DNA of 64,000 nt. Origin: Allium sativum (Eukaryota; Streptophyta; Magnoliopsida; Asparagales; Amaryllidaceae). The stretch lies in the NCBI GenBank assembly GCA_030737875.1, contig CM060912.1, forward strand, positions 129,589,993-129,653,992. The letters run 5' to 3'. This document shows positions 10,401 through 21,400 of the stretch, piece after piece; positions within the stretch are counted from its first letter, which is position 1, and every line of letters begins with the position of its first letter. Under the pieces are notes generated by a model that worked only from the letters and a program-made list of their open reading frames with translations, had not been told where the DNA came from and searched no databases. Both the position numbers and the translations under genes were made by a program.

Positions 10401-11588
10401 TATTTTTAAGATATTTTGATAATTTGAAATCATTGTATCGACGTATTGAATTCGATAGTAAAGTGAATATAAAAATCGAATGTGGTAAACAAAAAGGGAT
10501 AGAGATAAGTGATTGGAATTGTTTCCAATTGCAAATAGAGATTTTTCTAATATATAGAAAATAAAAGAAGTTGACATTTGGAACGTTTTCCAAATGGCAT
10601 AAGAGGCCAAGATGATTGTTGAAAATATTTGGGTAACAAATATTGATAAGGAAATGGAGAAGAGATTTAATTAATGAAATATTAATTAAAGAGCCCAGTG
10701 ATTTGTTGATATGTTGATTGAACACTTGTTTTTATTCGATAGTTAAATCACAGACTATCGAAGTTTTGACCATCGTTGTCAATATGGAGAGGCCGGTTGG
10801 ATTATTATCCGAAGAACCACTCCGTATCGGCATAAGCGTTGCGAACCAAGTATGCTGAATATATTGAAGACGGAGTAAAGTGCAAGGGCTTTTCTATTAA
10901 ATAGAAATAGTGCCTTCGGTGTCGTTCAATCCCAGAACGAACGTAAATGGACGAATGTCTGACAGAGTATTTCCAATGATCAAATGGGTTGGCCTGTATG
11001 AATGTATATGGTTGCAACGGATTTATCCCTTAGCATAATATCCAGAATATTTGTGCAAACTCAACTAGTGATTAACGGATCTGACAATGTGGCATTCAAA
11101 GTGATGATGCTATCAATGAATGGTAAGTATTCGTAGCCTCAGGCCTCAACAACCGGAAAGGACAAAAATCGGGCAGGCAGCATGGCTATGTGGGTCGCAC
11201 CCATTAGGGTGTATAATCACCTATCTAGAGAAATTCCTTTTGTTTCTAAATCTATCAATTCTGCCCATTCGGGAAACGGTGGTTTGAGTCCAACCGTTGG
11301 TGATATACATTCGATACACTCAAGCGAAATGAGTGGTCGGTCATGTGAGGGCCGGGTTACAAGATGTTCTTGTTGAACCCAGTGTATTCCTCTCTAGAGA
11401 TACACAGTCGAAAGGTGGTTCCATACCTTGTCATGTTGGAAATCCAATCTCCAATAAGCGCCATGCGGTTTTTGAGTTTATAATATATATGTAGAGCGTG
11501 AGATGCAAGCGTTCTACTATTTGGTTATTTACTTGATGTAGACATTATTATAATATCACTGGATTTTCGTATCAAAGTGTTTTGGGTT

Positions 11589-11771
11589 ATAGTAAGGTAA
11601 AAACCATCCATGTTTATGTGTGGGCTGGTCTTACTATTATCTTTTCTTTCGAAAAGAGTTTTGGAAGTTAAACAAGTGGTTGGAGTTTACTCACACCAGT
11701 CCCATGACTGACCCAGAGTTTATTTTGTTTTGTTTTCCCTAAACTCTTGGGTGCCCAAATTTGTACGGGCA
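11589..11771 (+). ncRNA. Conserved hairpin series H0-H1-H2-H3 (A, 5' LTR)
   Basis: H0: ATAGTAAG (11589-11596) pairs with CTTACTAT (11630-11637). H1: CAGTC/GACTG at 11697-11710, in the context CTCACACCAGTC...GACTGACCC. H2: GAGTTTA (11716-11722) with TAAACTC (11740-11746). H3: TGCCC (11752-11756) with GGGCA (11767-11771). The series sits about 350-530 bp before the LTR end. B, C, D, E and F have counterparts with partly different arm sequences. Candidate roles are 3'-end formation, RNA dimerisation or packaging. None is demonstrated. Confidence 0.55.
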
Positions 11772-12120
11772 GTCAAGTGTTTCAGGCTTTTACAGATACA
11801 CTTGGAGGAGCTTGAAGCTGGAGGCTTCAACGTTAGTTATTTAGAGTTACTTCCGCTGAATCAAATGTTATGTGTACTCTGATGATGGTATGTATATATG
11901 TACAAAACTGATTTGTATTTCAAAAGTTATGTTATATAATATATTTTATTCGTTCCGCTGTGAGTTGTGATCTTCGTTTTTCTTCTATTCTAAGTTTTCT
12001 ATCTTATCTATTCTCACCCTCTATCTTCTTTCTATTAATGGTTCGTATTTCTGTGTTATTTGGGTTGGACGTGTGATGTATTTAGTCAACTCAGATAGCA
12101 CGGATTTGCGGGCCATTACA

Positions 12121-13234
12121 GTGGTATCAGAGCCAGGTTGAGCGAACACCTAGGCTTGTGTGACATGTGCTCATTAGAGATAGGGTCAGTAGTACCCTAG
12201 AATGAGATGAGTGTATAATACGAGAGAGCGTATTTGTTAGTTGATATAAAAGTTGTTTTATATTGTGTTGACTTGTCTGTTGAGTAGTTTATGAATTCTG
12301 GTCGAATCGTGGGACGCCACGAAGTCGATAGGAATTTCTAAACGCTTGAACAGAAGATTGAACATGATATTGGTTTCAAGTGGGTAGATTAAATAATTTT
12401 ACCCAAAATTATATTTTGGATACAGAAAGAATGATTTTTGAATTCATTATATTATATGGATGTGTTGAATGTTAATATTATAATCAAATACGATTATAGA
12501 AATGAAATGGTTATTTATACCCAAAATAGAAATTGTATAGGAATTAAATATACAAATGAGATGAATTAGAATTAAATTCAAACCAGAATTAAGAATTCAA
12601 AATCCTGGGAAGTTGAAAAATATTTTTCAAAGTAATTAAAATAATATAGTTTTATTTTGAAAGGGTTTTTGAATGAAAATCATTTTGAATTGATTTTTAA
12701 ATAAAGCACTGAACTCACTTCAGTGGCTGGGAAAAAATTCTGATGATGATTGCAACATCATCAGTGTTTATTTTCGAGTTTCTAAGTGATAGGTTGCTAC
12801 CTTAGAAAGTTTTGATGGAAATTGGTTTGAAGGAAAACAAGTGATTTGAAAATTCAAATGTTTTGAATTTAAAATAGGAAATAAATATATGTATATATTT
12901 ATGGGATTTCAAAAGGATTTGAATAAAAACCCTGGGATTTGGATCCTGGAATTAAAATTTAACTGAAGAAAGTTAAAATGGATCGAAGTGAATACATTGA
13001 TTAGAATCAATGTGATTAAAGTTGAATTCATATGAATGGGATATGAATTGGATACGAATATATTAGTTGTGTACCATTCAAATAAGAATGAATGGAAACA
13101 AAGGTGAGGTGAAATATGAATTAAAACCAAAGTTTTGGTAGAACTCATAAGTGAGTTTGAAAAAGTACATAGGTTTGTAGCATTTTTTTTAACTTAGCAA
13201 TTTCGAGGACGAAATTATTTTAAGGGGGGAAGAA
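12121..13234 (+). mobile_element. Element A interior (non-coding)
   Basis: PBS TGGTATCAGAGCC at 12122-12134. The polypurine tract AAGGGGGGAAGAA is at 13222-13234. Between them are 1.1 kb of AT-rich DNA with no frame above about 80 codons and no gag/pol motif. By eye it aligns with B's interior at both ends. Confidence 0.9.
13199..13234 (+). promoter_or_regulatory. Pre-PPT hairpin and polypurine tract of element A
   Basis: AATTTCG and CGAAATT (13199-13216) form a perfect 7-bp stem with an AGGA loop. The polypurine tract that primes plus-strand DNA follows. The TTTCGAGGACGAAA motif is familiar from plant Ty3/gypsy elements, where it usually overlaps the end of pol. Confidence 0.8.
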
Positions 13235-14879
13235 TGTAACGACCCAGATTTTTTGGTCGGTTTATTTTAAATATTTAATATTATTTATAATATAGAGCTG
13301 ATAATATAAATCGATTTTCATATTGAGTTATAAATCTAACTACCGTAATACGGGATATATATTGAATTCGAAGTTAGAATTGAATCAAAACAGTTCAGAT
13401 AATAAATATAAATTCTATGTGAATGTAATCGATAATGGTAATGATATATTATCGAGGAATTTATTTGTTTATAAATTTAAATTTATTTTTCATCTATTTA
13501 AAATGATTATTCTATATACATTTAAATTAAATATAAAATATATTCGGTTAGTTCAGAATGTGTTAAACTGTTGAAATAACAATGGTTGCGGTAAAATAGC
13601 GGTTCTGATTTTCGAATAAGGGTACCACAAGATATTTTAGTTATCAAATTAAATAAATTCCTATAAAATGTTTTATCAGCCGACCTAATTTACTTCCTAT
13701 GGAAACCTAGTTCCCTCGAGCCACAAAACTGTCTCCCGCTCTCGTTATCAGGGAAACACAATTTTAATGGCCTGTGTACCTTCTGTCTTTTCCCCCCTCA
13801 TCTATAAAACGCGACCTCGTTCTGTGATTTTCCATCCATTTCCGTTCTCCCTTATAATCACATACAAAGGCTTCTCTTTTAATTCATTCTCGGTTCAATT
13901 AAAAAACCCCATGTTTCCCTTATATAATACACCGCTCCTCCTAAAAGCCTAAAAATCAAAAGCCACCTTCTGTTTTTCTTGTTTCGGAATTCGAAATCAA
14001 TTCGAATGAAATCAAAATCAAAAACGAAGTTGCCGAACATGTTCTGCGAAGGGTACGGGGTTTTCGACGATTTTAAGTTCAAATGCGGTTTCGATTTTGG
14101 GGGTTCGGGCTTCTGGAGGCTTGCGAGCTGAAAGGGAGTTAGGCTCTTGATTTTGAGGTGAACTCGAGCTCGATTTTTGAGTCGCGATTTGGGGTGTCGC
14201 GATGTGATGTAGGGGTTCGAAGTTCATCTGGATTGAATTTGGGAAGAAGTTGCGAGCTAGGGGTTTGAGTATGAATGGATTTAGGAAATTTCATGAAGAA
14301 TGGAAAGATGGTTCAGACAATATTCGAACCTGGAAATAGTAAGGTATAATTTTTGCTTTGAAAACATATACAGAAATTGATGTATATAATTAGTAGTGAT
14401 TAAGTCAGTATAAATAAATTTATAGAGTTAGCTAGTGGAGTATTAAAGCATAAATCAACTGGTTAATCCGAGATTAAGGAAAAGTTGGGCTTCTAATGTT
14501 ATCATTTGAAATAATGGATTAAGTGTGTTAATAATGATAATAAACCTTAGTAAGGTCATTAATGGATTTATTAATTAAATTAATTAATTCAATAACTTAT
14601 AAAAATCATAATTTATTTTTATATTAGATTCGAGTAAGACGAAGTACAATGGAACCAGAACGACGAATACTTCGAAATAAACTTGGTTGGAACTAGATGG
14701 GAGCTTGCTGGTAATTCTGATTATATTAAACACTCGTTTGATTTAATCAGAAACCAATGTTTATTTCGACAAAGGAAAATCCGGTGAGTAAATCTCACTC
14801 ACCTTTAGAATTATTTTTATAATTGTTTGTTGCTTGTGTGAATGCTTCCTGGTTATTTTATATATATTAGTTATCTAGG

Positions 14880-14914
<35 letters not shown>

Positions 14915-17900
14915 GTTGATTGATTGGTTGGATTCCCGCAGTCTCATTAGCGGATGCCCGCAGTTTCATAGCGGATGATTACCCTATACGCCCCACGCTA
15001 TGATTAGTGGATGACCTTCTATACCGCGATATTCTGCCACGAAGCAGAATTGGTATTATTTATGTGCTAACATCTGTGGATGCAGGAAAACAGGTTGGAG
15101 GAATCCAACTGGATTCCTCAAAAATATATTATCTGTTTGTTTATTTGTTTGCATATATATTTTTATATATGATGTGTTAGAAAAATAAATAATTCGTTGC
15201 TTTGTGTGTTTAAATATCACTGGGCTTAAGTAATGATATTTAAAAATATCGTGAAAGGATATTGGAGATTTAAAAAGGGAAAATTCTATTTTTAAATAGA
15301 ATTTGAATTTTTAATGGAATAAGATAAAACTTGTTTTTTTTGAAAAATAAAACAAGTAGTTTCTTTTTAAACGAAGTTTATAAATAGTTCTTTTATAACG
15401 AAGTTATAAATGAAGTGAAAAGAATTATCATTTGATAATTCAGAAATAGAAATTCAAGTGCGAAATTGGAGTTTGAAATGAAATTTCAAAACAGGATGTG
15501 AAATGAAATTTTTAAATATATATAACTCAAATGAAATTTGGGTATAACATTTGAATTTTAAAAGGGAGTTAAATATTTGAATTTTAAAAGGAGATTGAAT
15601 ATTAGAAATTCAAATAGAAGTTCAAATAGAATTTGAATAGACGAAATTAGGATGAAAAATAGAATTTGAATTCAAGGAATTAAAAATCAAATTTGAATTC
15701 AAAGGAATTCGAATAAAGAAATTCAAATAGAGATTTGAATGTAGAATTTCAAAATAGAATTTGAAATATAGAATTTCAAAGAAGGATTTGAATAGAATTT
15801 GAAATATAGTATTTCAAGGAAGAATTCAAATGTGAAATTTGAATGGAGATTTGAATGGAATTTAAAAAAAGAAATTCGAATTGAGATTTGAAATAGAAAT
15901 TCGAGTATTGAATTTGAACATGGAATCGAATAAAGAAATTCAAGTAGAAATTTGAATATGAGATTTCAAAATAGAATTTGAAATAAACTTTGAAATAGGA
16001 TTTTCAAAGTAGAATTGGAAATAGAATTTCAAATAGGATTTCAAAATAGGAAATCCAAATAGTTTTGAAATGGAATTTGAATTCAAGGGAATTCCAATGA
16101 GTTTGAATATTAGAAATTCAAATGGTGTTGAAAATGTGTTTGAATATTAGAAATTCAAATGGTGTTGAAATGAATCTGAATATTAGGAATTCCAATGGGG
16201 TCGGAAATGGAAAATGAAATTCGAATGTAAGAGATCAAATTGAATTCAAATCGGATTTGATCTATGGAATTTGAATATGAAATTCAAATGGGTTTAAAAA
16301 CTATGGAATTTTGAATATAGAATTTAAAAAGGAGTTTGAATATTTGAACTTCAATAGGATTCAAATATAGAAATGGGAATATAGAAGTTCAAATGGAATT
16401 TGAGTATAAAGTTTGAATAAGAGAATTCAAATGAATTCAAGTCTAGAATTTGAATATAGGGAATTCAAATAGAAATTCAAATATTGAATTTGAATATCAA
16501 ATAGAAAAGGAATTGGGATTTGAAATATAGAATTCAAAAGTGAGATTGGAATTTGAATCAAGGAATTCAAATAAGGTTAAAACGAAGTTGAATTCATTTT
16601 AAAGAAGTTAAAAAGTTTATATTTATAAATATAATTAAAACGAACTCGCCGCAGCGCTGCAGTTCGTAAATTAGCGATTCTAACTTCAATTGAGTATACA
16701 GGACTCAATTGAAGTCGAAATTCTGCGAAACAAGAAACGTCAGGACCGATTTGATAATAGTTTTCTAATGAAGGAGAAAAATCTGGATTTCGTCGTATAG
16801 ATTTTGAGTTATGTCAAAATCAAATTTTCAGAAAAACAGCGCCAGAACCATTATAAAACCATAACGGTTTATTTAATTAAATTAAAGGATTTTAAGCAAA
16901 TAAAAATCGAAATTTCTATTTAGAAAAATCCAGATGTGAGTTATAAAATATATGTGAACTCCAGTGGAGTAATGAGTTGATTTCTGAAATAGAAATCAGA
17001 TTTTTGATTTATTGAATAAAGTTAACTAAATTGAATAGAAATTAGTTAATGGGATTTCGAATGAATATTGAGCTTTAAATAAGTGAATTCGATTTGAGAA
17101 TTTATATTCGAAATAGAAAAAGAGAACTAGAATTGAAATTGAAATTCAATTTGATTATGAACGAGTTAAACATTTTATTTGAACGTGTTATGTTCAACAA
17201 AGAAGTGAAATAGGCAAAAGGGCTAATTAAAGAATAATTGAGCGAAACTGAATTCAAACGATTCAAAATTGAATTCAAACGAATGGATTGAGTTGAATTG
17301 AATTGAAAACAGGTGAACAGGTGTTAAACAGATATGGGATGGAGTATATGAAGATTTTTATTTATGTGCCCGACAAAAGGTACCTGTTTAATTCATATAT
17401 GAGGTTTTATGCGCCGTATCGGCAAGCCGCTTGGCTTTTTCTTTTTCTTTTTCTTTTTGAAATAAGAAGGACCGGGACAGCTATTTGAAATTTCCCGATG
17501 CTCCCGATACAGGGGAGGTTATGGCGAAATTTTCCGGAAATTTAAGGAGTTAGAATATTTTTAAGATATTTTGATAATTTGAAATCATTGTATCGACGTA
17601 TTGAATTCGATAGTAAAGTGAATATAAAAATCGAATGTGGTAAACAAAAAGGGATAGAGATAAGTGATTGGAATTGTTTCCAATTGCAAATAGAGATTTT
17701 TCTAATATATAGAAAATAAAAGAAGTTGACATTTGGAACGTTTCCCAAATGGCATAAGAGGCCAAGATGATTGTTGAAAATATTTGGGTAACAAATATTG
17801 ATAAGGAAATGGAGAAGAGATTTAATTAATGAAATATTAATTAAAGAGCCCAGTGATTTGTTGATATGTTGATTGAACACTTGTTTTTATTCGATAGTTA

Positions 17901-19275
17901 AATCACAGACTATCGAAGTTTTGACCATCGTTGTCAATATGGAGAGACCGGTTGGATTATTATCCGAAGAACCACTCCGTATCGGCATAAGCGTTGCGAA
18001 CCAAGTATGCTGAATATATTGAAGACGGAGTAAAGTGCAAGGGCTTTTCTATTAAATAGAAATAGTGCCTTCGGTGTCGTTCAATCCCAGAACGAACGTA
18101 AATGGACGAATGTCTGACAGAGTATTTCCAATGATCAAATGGGTTGGCCTGTATGAATGTATATGGTTGCAACGGATTTATCCCTTAGCATAATATCCAG
18201 AATATTTGTGCAAACTCAACTAGTGATTAACGGATCTGACAATGTGGCATTCAAAGTGATGATGCTATCAATGAATGGTAAGTATTCGTAGCCTCAGGCC
18301 TCAACAACCGGAAAGGACAAAAATCGGGCAGGCAGCATGGCTATGTGGGTCGCACCCATTAGGGTGTATAATCACCTATCTAGAGAAATTCCTTTTGTTT
18401 CTAAATCTATCAATTCTGCCCATTCGGGAAACGGTGGTTTGAGTCCAACCGTTGGTGATATACATTCGATACACTCAAGCGAAATGAGTGGTCGGTCATG
18501 TGAGGGCCGGGTTACAAGATGTTCTTGTTGAACCCAGTGTATTCCTCTCTAGAGATACACAGTCGAAAGGTGGTTCCATACATTGTCATGTTGGAAATCC
18601 AATCTCCAATAAGCGCCATGCGGTTTTTGAGTTTATAATATATATGTAGAGCGTGAGATGCAAGCGTTCTACTATTTGGTTATTTACTTGATGTAGACAT
18701 TATTATAATATCACTGGATTTTCGTATCAAAGTGTTTTGGGTTATAGTAAGGTAAAAACCATCCATGTTTATGTGTGGGCTGGTCTTACTATTATCTTTT
18801 CTTTCGAAAAGAGTTTTGGAAGTTAAACAAGTGGTTGGAGTTTACTCACACCAGTCCCATGACTGACCCAGAGTTTATTTTGTTTTGTTTTCCCTAAACT
18901 CTTGGGTGCCCAAATTTGTACGGGCAGTCAAGTGTTTCAGGCTTTTACAGATACACTTGGAGGAGCTTGAAGCTGGAGGCTTCAACGTTAGTTATTTAGA
19001 GTTACTTCCGCTGAATCAAATGTTATGTGTACTCTGATGATGGTATGTATATATGTACAAAACTGATTTGTATTTCAAAAGTTATGTTATATAATATATT
19101 TTATTCGTTCCGCTGTGAGTTGTGATCTTCGTTTTTCTTCTATTCTAAGTTTTCTTTCTTATCTATTCTCACCCTCTATCTTCTTTCTATTAATGGTTCG
19201 TATTTCTGTGTTATTTGGGTTGGACGTGTGATGTATTTAGTCAACTCAGATAGCACGGATTTGCGGGTCGTTTCA
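13235..19275 (+). repeat. Element A 3' LTR (6.04 kb)
   Basis: Near-identical copy of 6054-12120. Matching parts: TATA boxes 13802 and 13920, donor-like hairpin 14784-14798, TA tract 14881-14911, 9-bp hairpin 15098-15119, array about 15420-16580, and displaced block about 16640-17555. The last bases read GGGTCGTTTCA, against GGGCCATTACA in the 5' LTR: three differences within 11 bp, far above the rate elsewhere. Confidence 0.92.
18744..18926 (+). ncRNA. Conserved hairpin series H0-H3 (A, 3' LTR)
   Basis: Identical to 11589-11771: H0 arms 18744-18751 and 18785-18792, H1 18852-18865, H2 18871-18901, H3 18907-18926. Confidence 0.55.
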
Positions 19276-19280
19276 AATTA
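19276..19280. repeat. Target-site duplication of element A, right copy
   Basis: AATTA, identical to 6049-6053. Confidence 0.9.
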
Positions 19281-20347
19281 AATTTGAATTTAAAACAGAT
19301 TTGAAATTTAAAACTCTGGGGTTTGGAAAGGTGTTTGTAAATGGATTTGAATTAAATATATGAGAATTTTAAAATCCTAGGAGATTTTAAATTGTTTTAA
19401 AGCATTGTAAATGGTATTTTGAAATGAATTTCAAAATGGAAATGTTAGATATGGTTTTGAAAGTGATATAGTAATGAACTCACTTCGATAGCTAGAAATA
19501 GATTCCGATGATGATCATGACATCACCGGTATTCATTTTCGAGTTGTAAATGATGGATTACTACCAAAGATTTTGTTTTTTAATTGTTTTGAGAAAAACA
19601 AGTTGTATTGAAATTCCAGAAAAGGATATTTTATTTTTGGAAAGGCTAAGCTATTTGAAACTCCCAGGTAAAGATTATTTGAATTAAAAAATTTAATTAG
19701 AAATTGTAAAAGCAAATAGAAATAGAAATTGAATTGAAACCAGTTAAGTGGAAAATGAATTGAGATAGAAAATATCAAATTAGATTGGATTAGAGACAAT
19801 CCGAAATGAAATTGGATTGATGAGTTAAGAAATTGAAAATCGAGAATGAAAATTTGATTTGAAATGAAATTCGACTTAGGTATAAGCGAATGGTTGGATT
19901 TGTGGATAAATACAGATTGGAATTTGATTGGATGATATTGGTATATGCTAAATTAGCAGCAAATGGAAAGGATATAATGATATGCCCGACAAAAAGGTAC
20001 AATTTTATATTTCATATGGTATGAGATTTTGATGAGACGAATAGGCAAGCCGCTTGGCTGTTTGATTTTCTTTTGGGTTGAAGAAGGCCTAGAGAGGCGA
20101 GTTGGAGTTTGAGCTATTGACCAGTACAAAGGAAGTGTTGGCGAAATATTTTGAAAAGTTAAGGTATTAGAAAATTTTCAGGATTTTTGAAAATATTCGT
20201 TAATGAGAATGAAGTAATATTTTAGTTGAAATTAATTAGTTCAGTTGAAACTGAAAAAGAAGTAAATGAATAATTTTTAACCCAGTCAATAGGGTTTGTT
20301 TTTACCTTAACAATTTCGAGGACAAAATTATATTAAGGGGGGAAGAA
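19281..20347 (+). mobile_element. Element B interior, 3' part, with polypurine tract
   Basis: Continues B's interior after element A. Positions 19460-19560 align with A's interior at 12700-12800. The conserved block with GGCAAGCCGCTTGGCT lies at about 19980-20170. A pre-PPT motif (20312-20329, one stem pair broken) and the tract AAGGGGGGAAGAA (20335-20347) end at the 3' LTR. No coding frame is convincing. Confidence 0.85.
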
Positions 20348-21391
20348 TGTAACGACCCGTATTTTACGGTATTATAAATAATTTATTTAATTATTTAAAA
20401 TAATGGTTTGGTAATTTAAAATGTCCAGAATTAAATAAAATTGAATATTTAATTTAAGAGTAATAATAGAATAATATAATTTCCGAAATAACCAAAAATA
20501 GTGGAATTCACAATATTGTGTAATTTGGATTATTTAAAATATATAATTCAGTTTAGAGTTGAATTAAATTCACGAATATATTATATAAACGAAGTTTGGA
20601 CGTATAATTATATTATAATTATAATCAAGCTCGAAATGGCGCGGTAGTTCGCTATTTGGCGATTTGAACTTCAACTGAATATACAAGTTCCGTTTTAAAT
20701 CGGATTTCTGTGAAATAAGAAACGTTCGGAGCTGGTGAAGTATATTTTTCTAATGAAAGAGAATGATCGGGATTTCATTGTGTGGATTTTGATTTATGTC
20801 CAAATCAAATTTTAGAAAAGTCGCTATGGAATTCCTTTGAAATTTATAAATATATATTTATATTATAAAAGGATTTTATATTTAAATCGAATATCGATAT
20901 AACTGGGAATTTTGAAATATCGAGTTATAAATCCAATTGGAGTTGTATGATATTCTAGTGTGGATATATACGATAATACTTATTTTTAAATATTTAATTT
21001 AATTATTTTTAAATATATTTATATATTTAAATGGGTTATTTAGAGCTTTAAAACTCGCCAGTTTTGCAAACGACCTCCGTTTTCGACAAAACTAATTTTA
21101 TTGGATCCATAATGTCAAATTATTGTTAGATTCCAAGTTTCATGATTTTTAGAGTTAGTATGTGGTCGTACGGATTTTTAATGTGAAAAACAGTCAGTAT
21201 TTTGACGGTTAAAAATATGTTGTGTGAGCAAACAGAGTCGGAATTCGACAAAACCAGTTTCGTTGGGTCTGTAATGTTGAAGTATGTCCAGTTTCGTGAT
21301 TTTTGGATATCCTATGCGATCACAGGAATTTTTAAGGACAAATATAGACAACGTAGGAGTAAATAATCAATATAATAGTAATTAAATTTTC

Positions 21392-21400
21392 CTATAAAAA
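21392..21400 (+). promoter_or_regulatory. Candidate TATA box of element B 3' LTR
   Basis: CTATAAAAA, the same as at 951-959 in the other LTR. Confidence 0.5.

Larger units (their letters stand above)
6054..12120 (+). repeat. Element A 5' LTR (6.07 kb)
   Basis: It starts TGTAACGACCCAG and ends GGGCCATTACA, followed at once by the PBS. In order it holds two TATA-like boxes, a GC-richer leader, a donor-like hairpin, a TA microsatellite, a 9-bp hairpin and a 1.2-kb palindrome array. A U3-like and interior-like block (9480-10400) and the terminal hairpin region follow. The longest frames (112 codons, minus strand) look like chance. Confidence 0.92.
6054..19275 (+). mobile_element. Element A: complete giant-LTR non-autonomous retrotransposon
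   Basis: A structurally complete 13.2-kb element. It has a 5' LTR (6054-12120, 6067 bp), an interior (12121-13234, 1114 bp) and a 3' LTR (13235-19275, 6041 bp), bounded by TG...CA and a perfect AATTA target duplication. LTRs make up over 90% of the length. The two LTRs are almost identical: by eye I see about 15 substitutions and a handful of microsatellite or short indels over 6 kb. The insertion is therefore young. A primer-binding site and polypurine tract are present, but no gag or pol frame. It sits inside element B's interior in the same orientation. The nearest known category is LARD-like derivatives of Ty3/gypsy elements, but the interior here is much smaller than in those. Confidence 0.92.

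Noticed and set aside
10387..10725. 112-codon minus-strand frame duplicated at 17542-17880
   Set aside because: Its near-identity only reflects the two copies of A's LTR. No domain, and it is antisense to the LTR.
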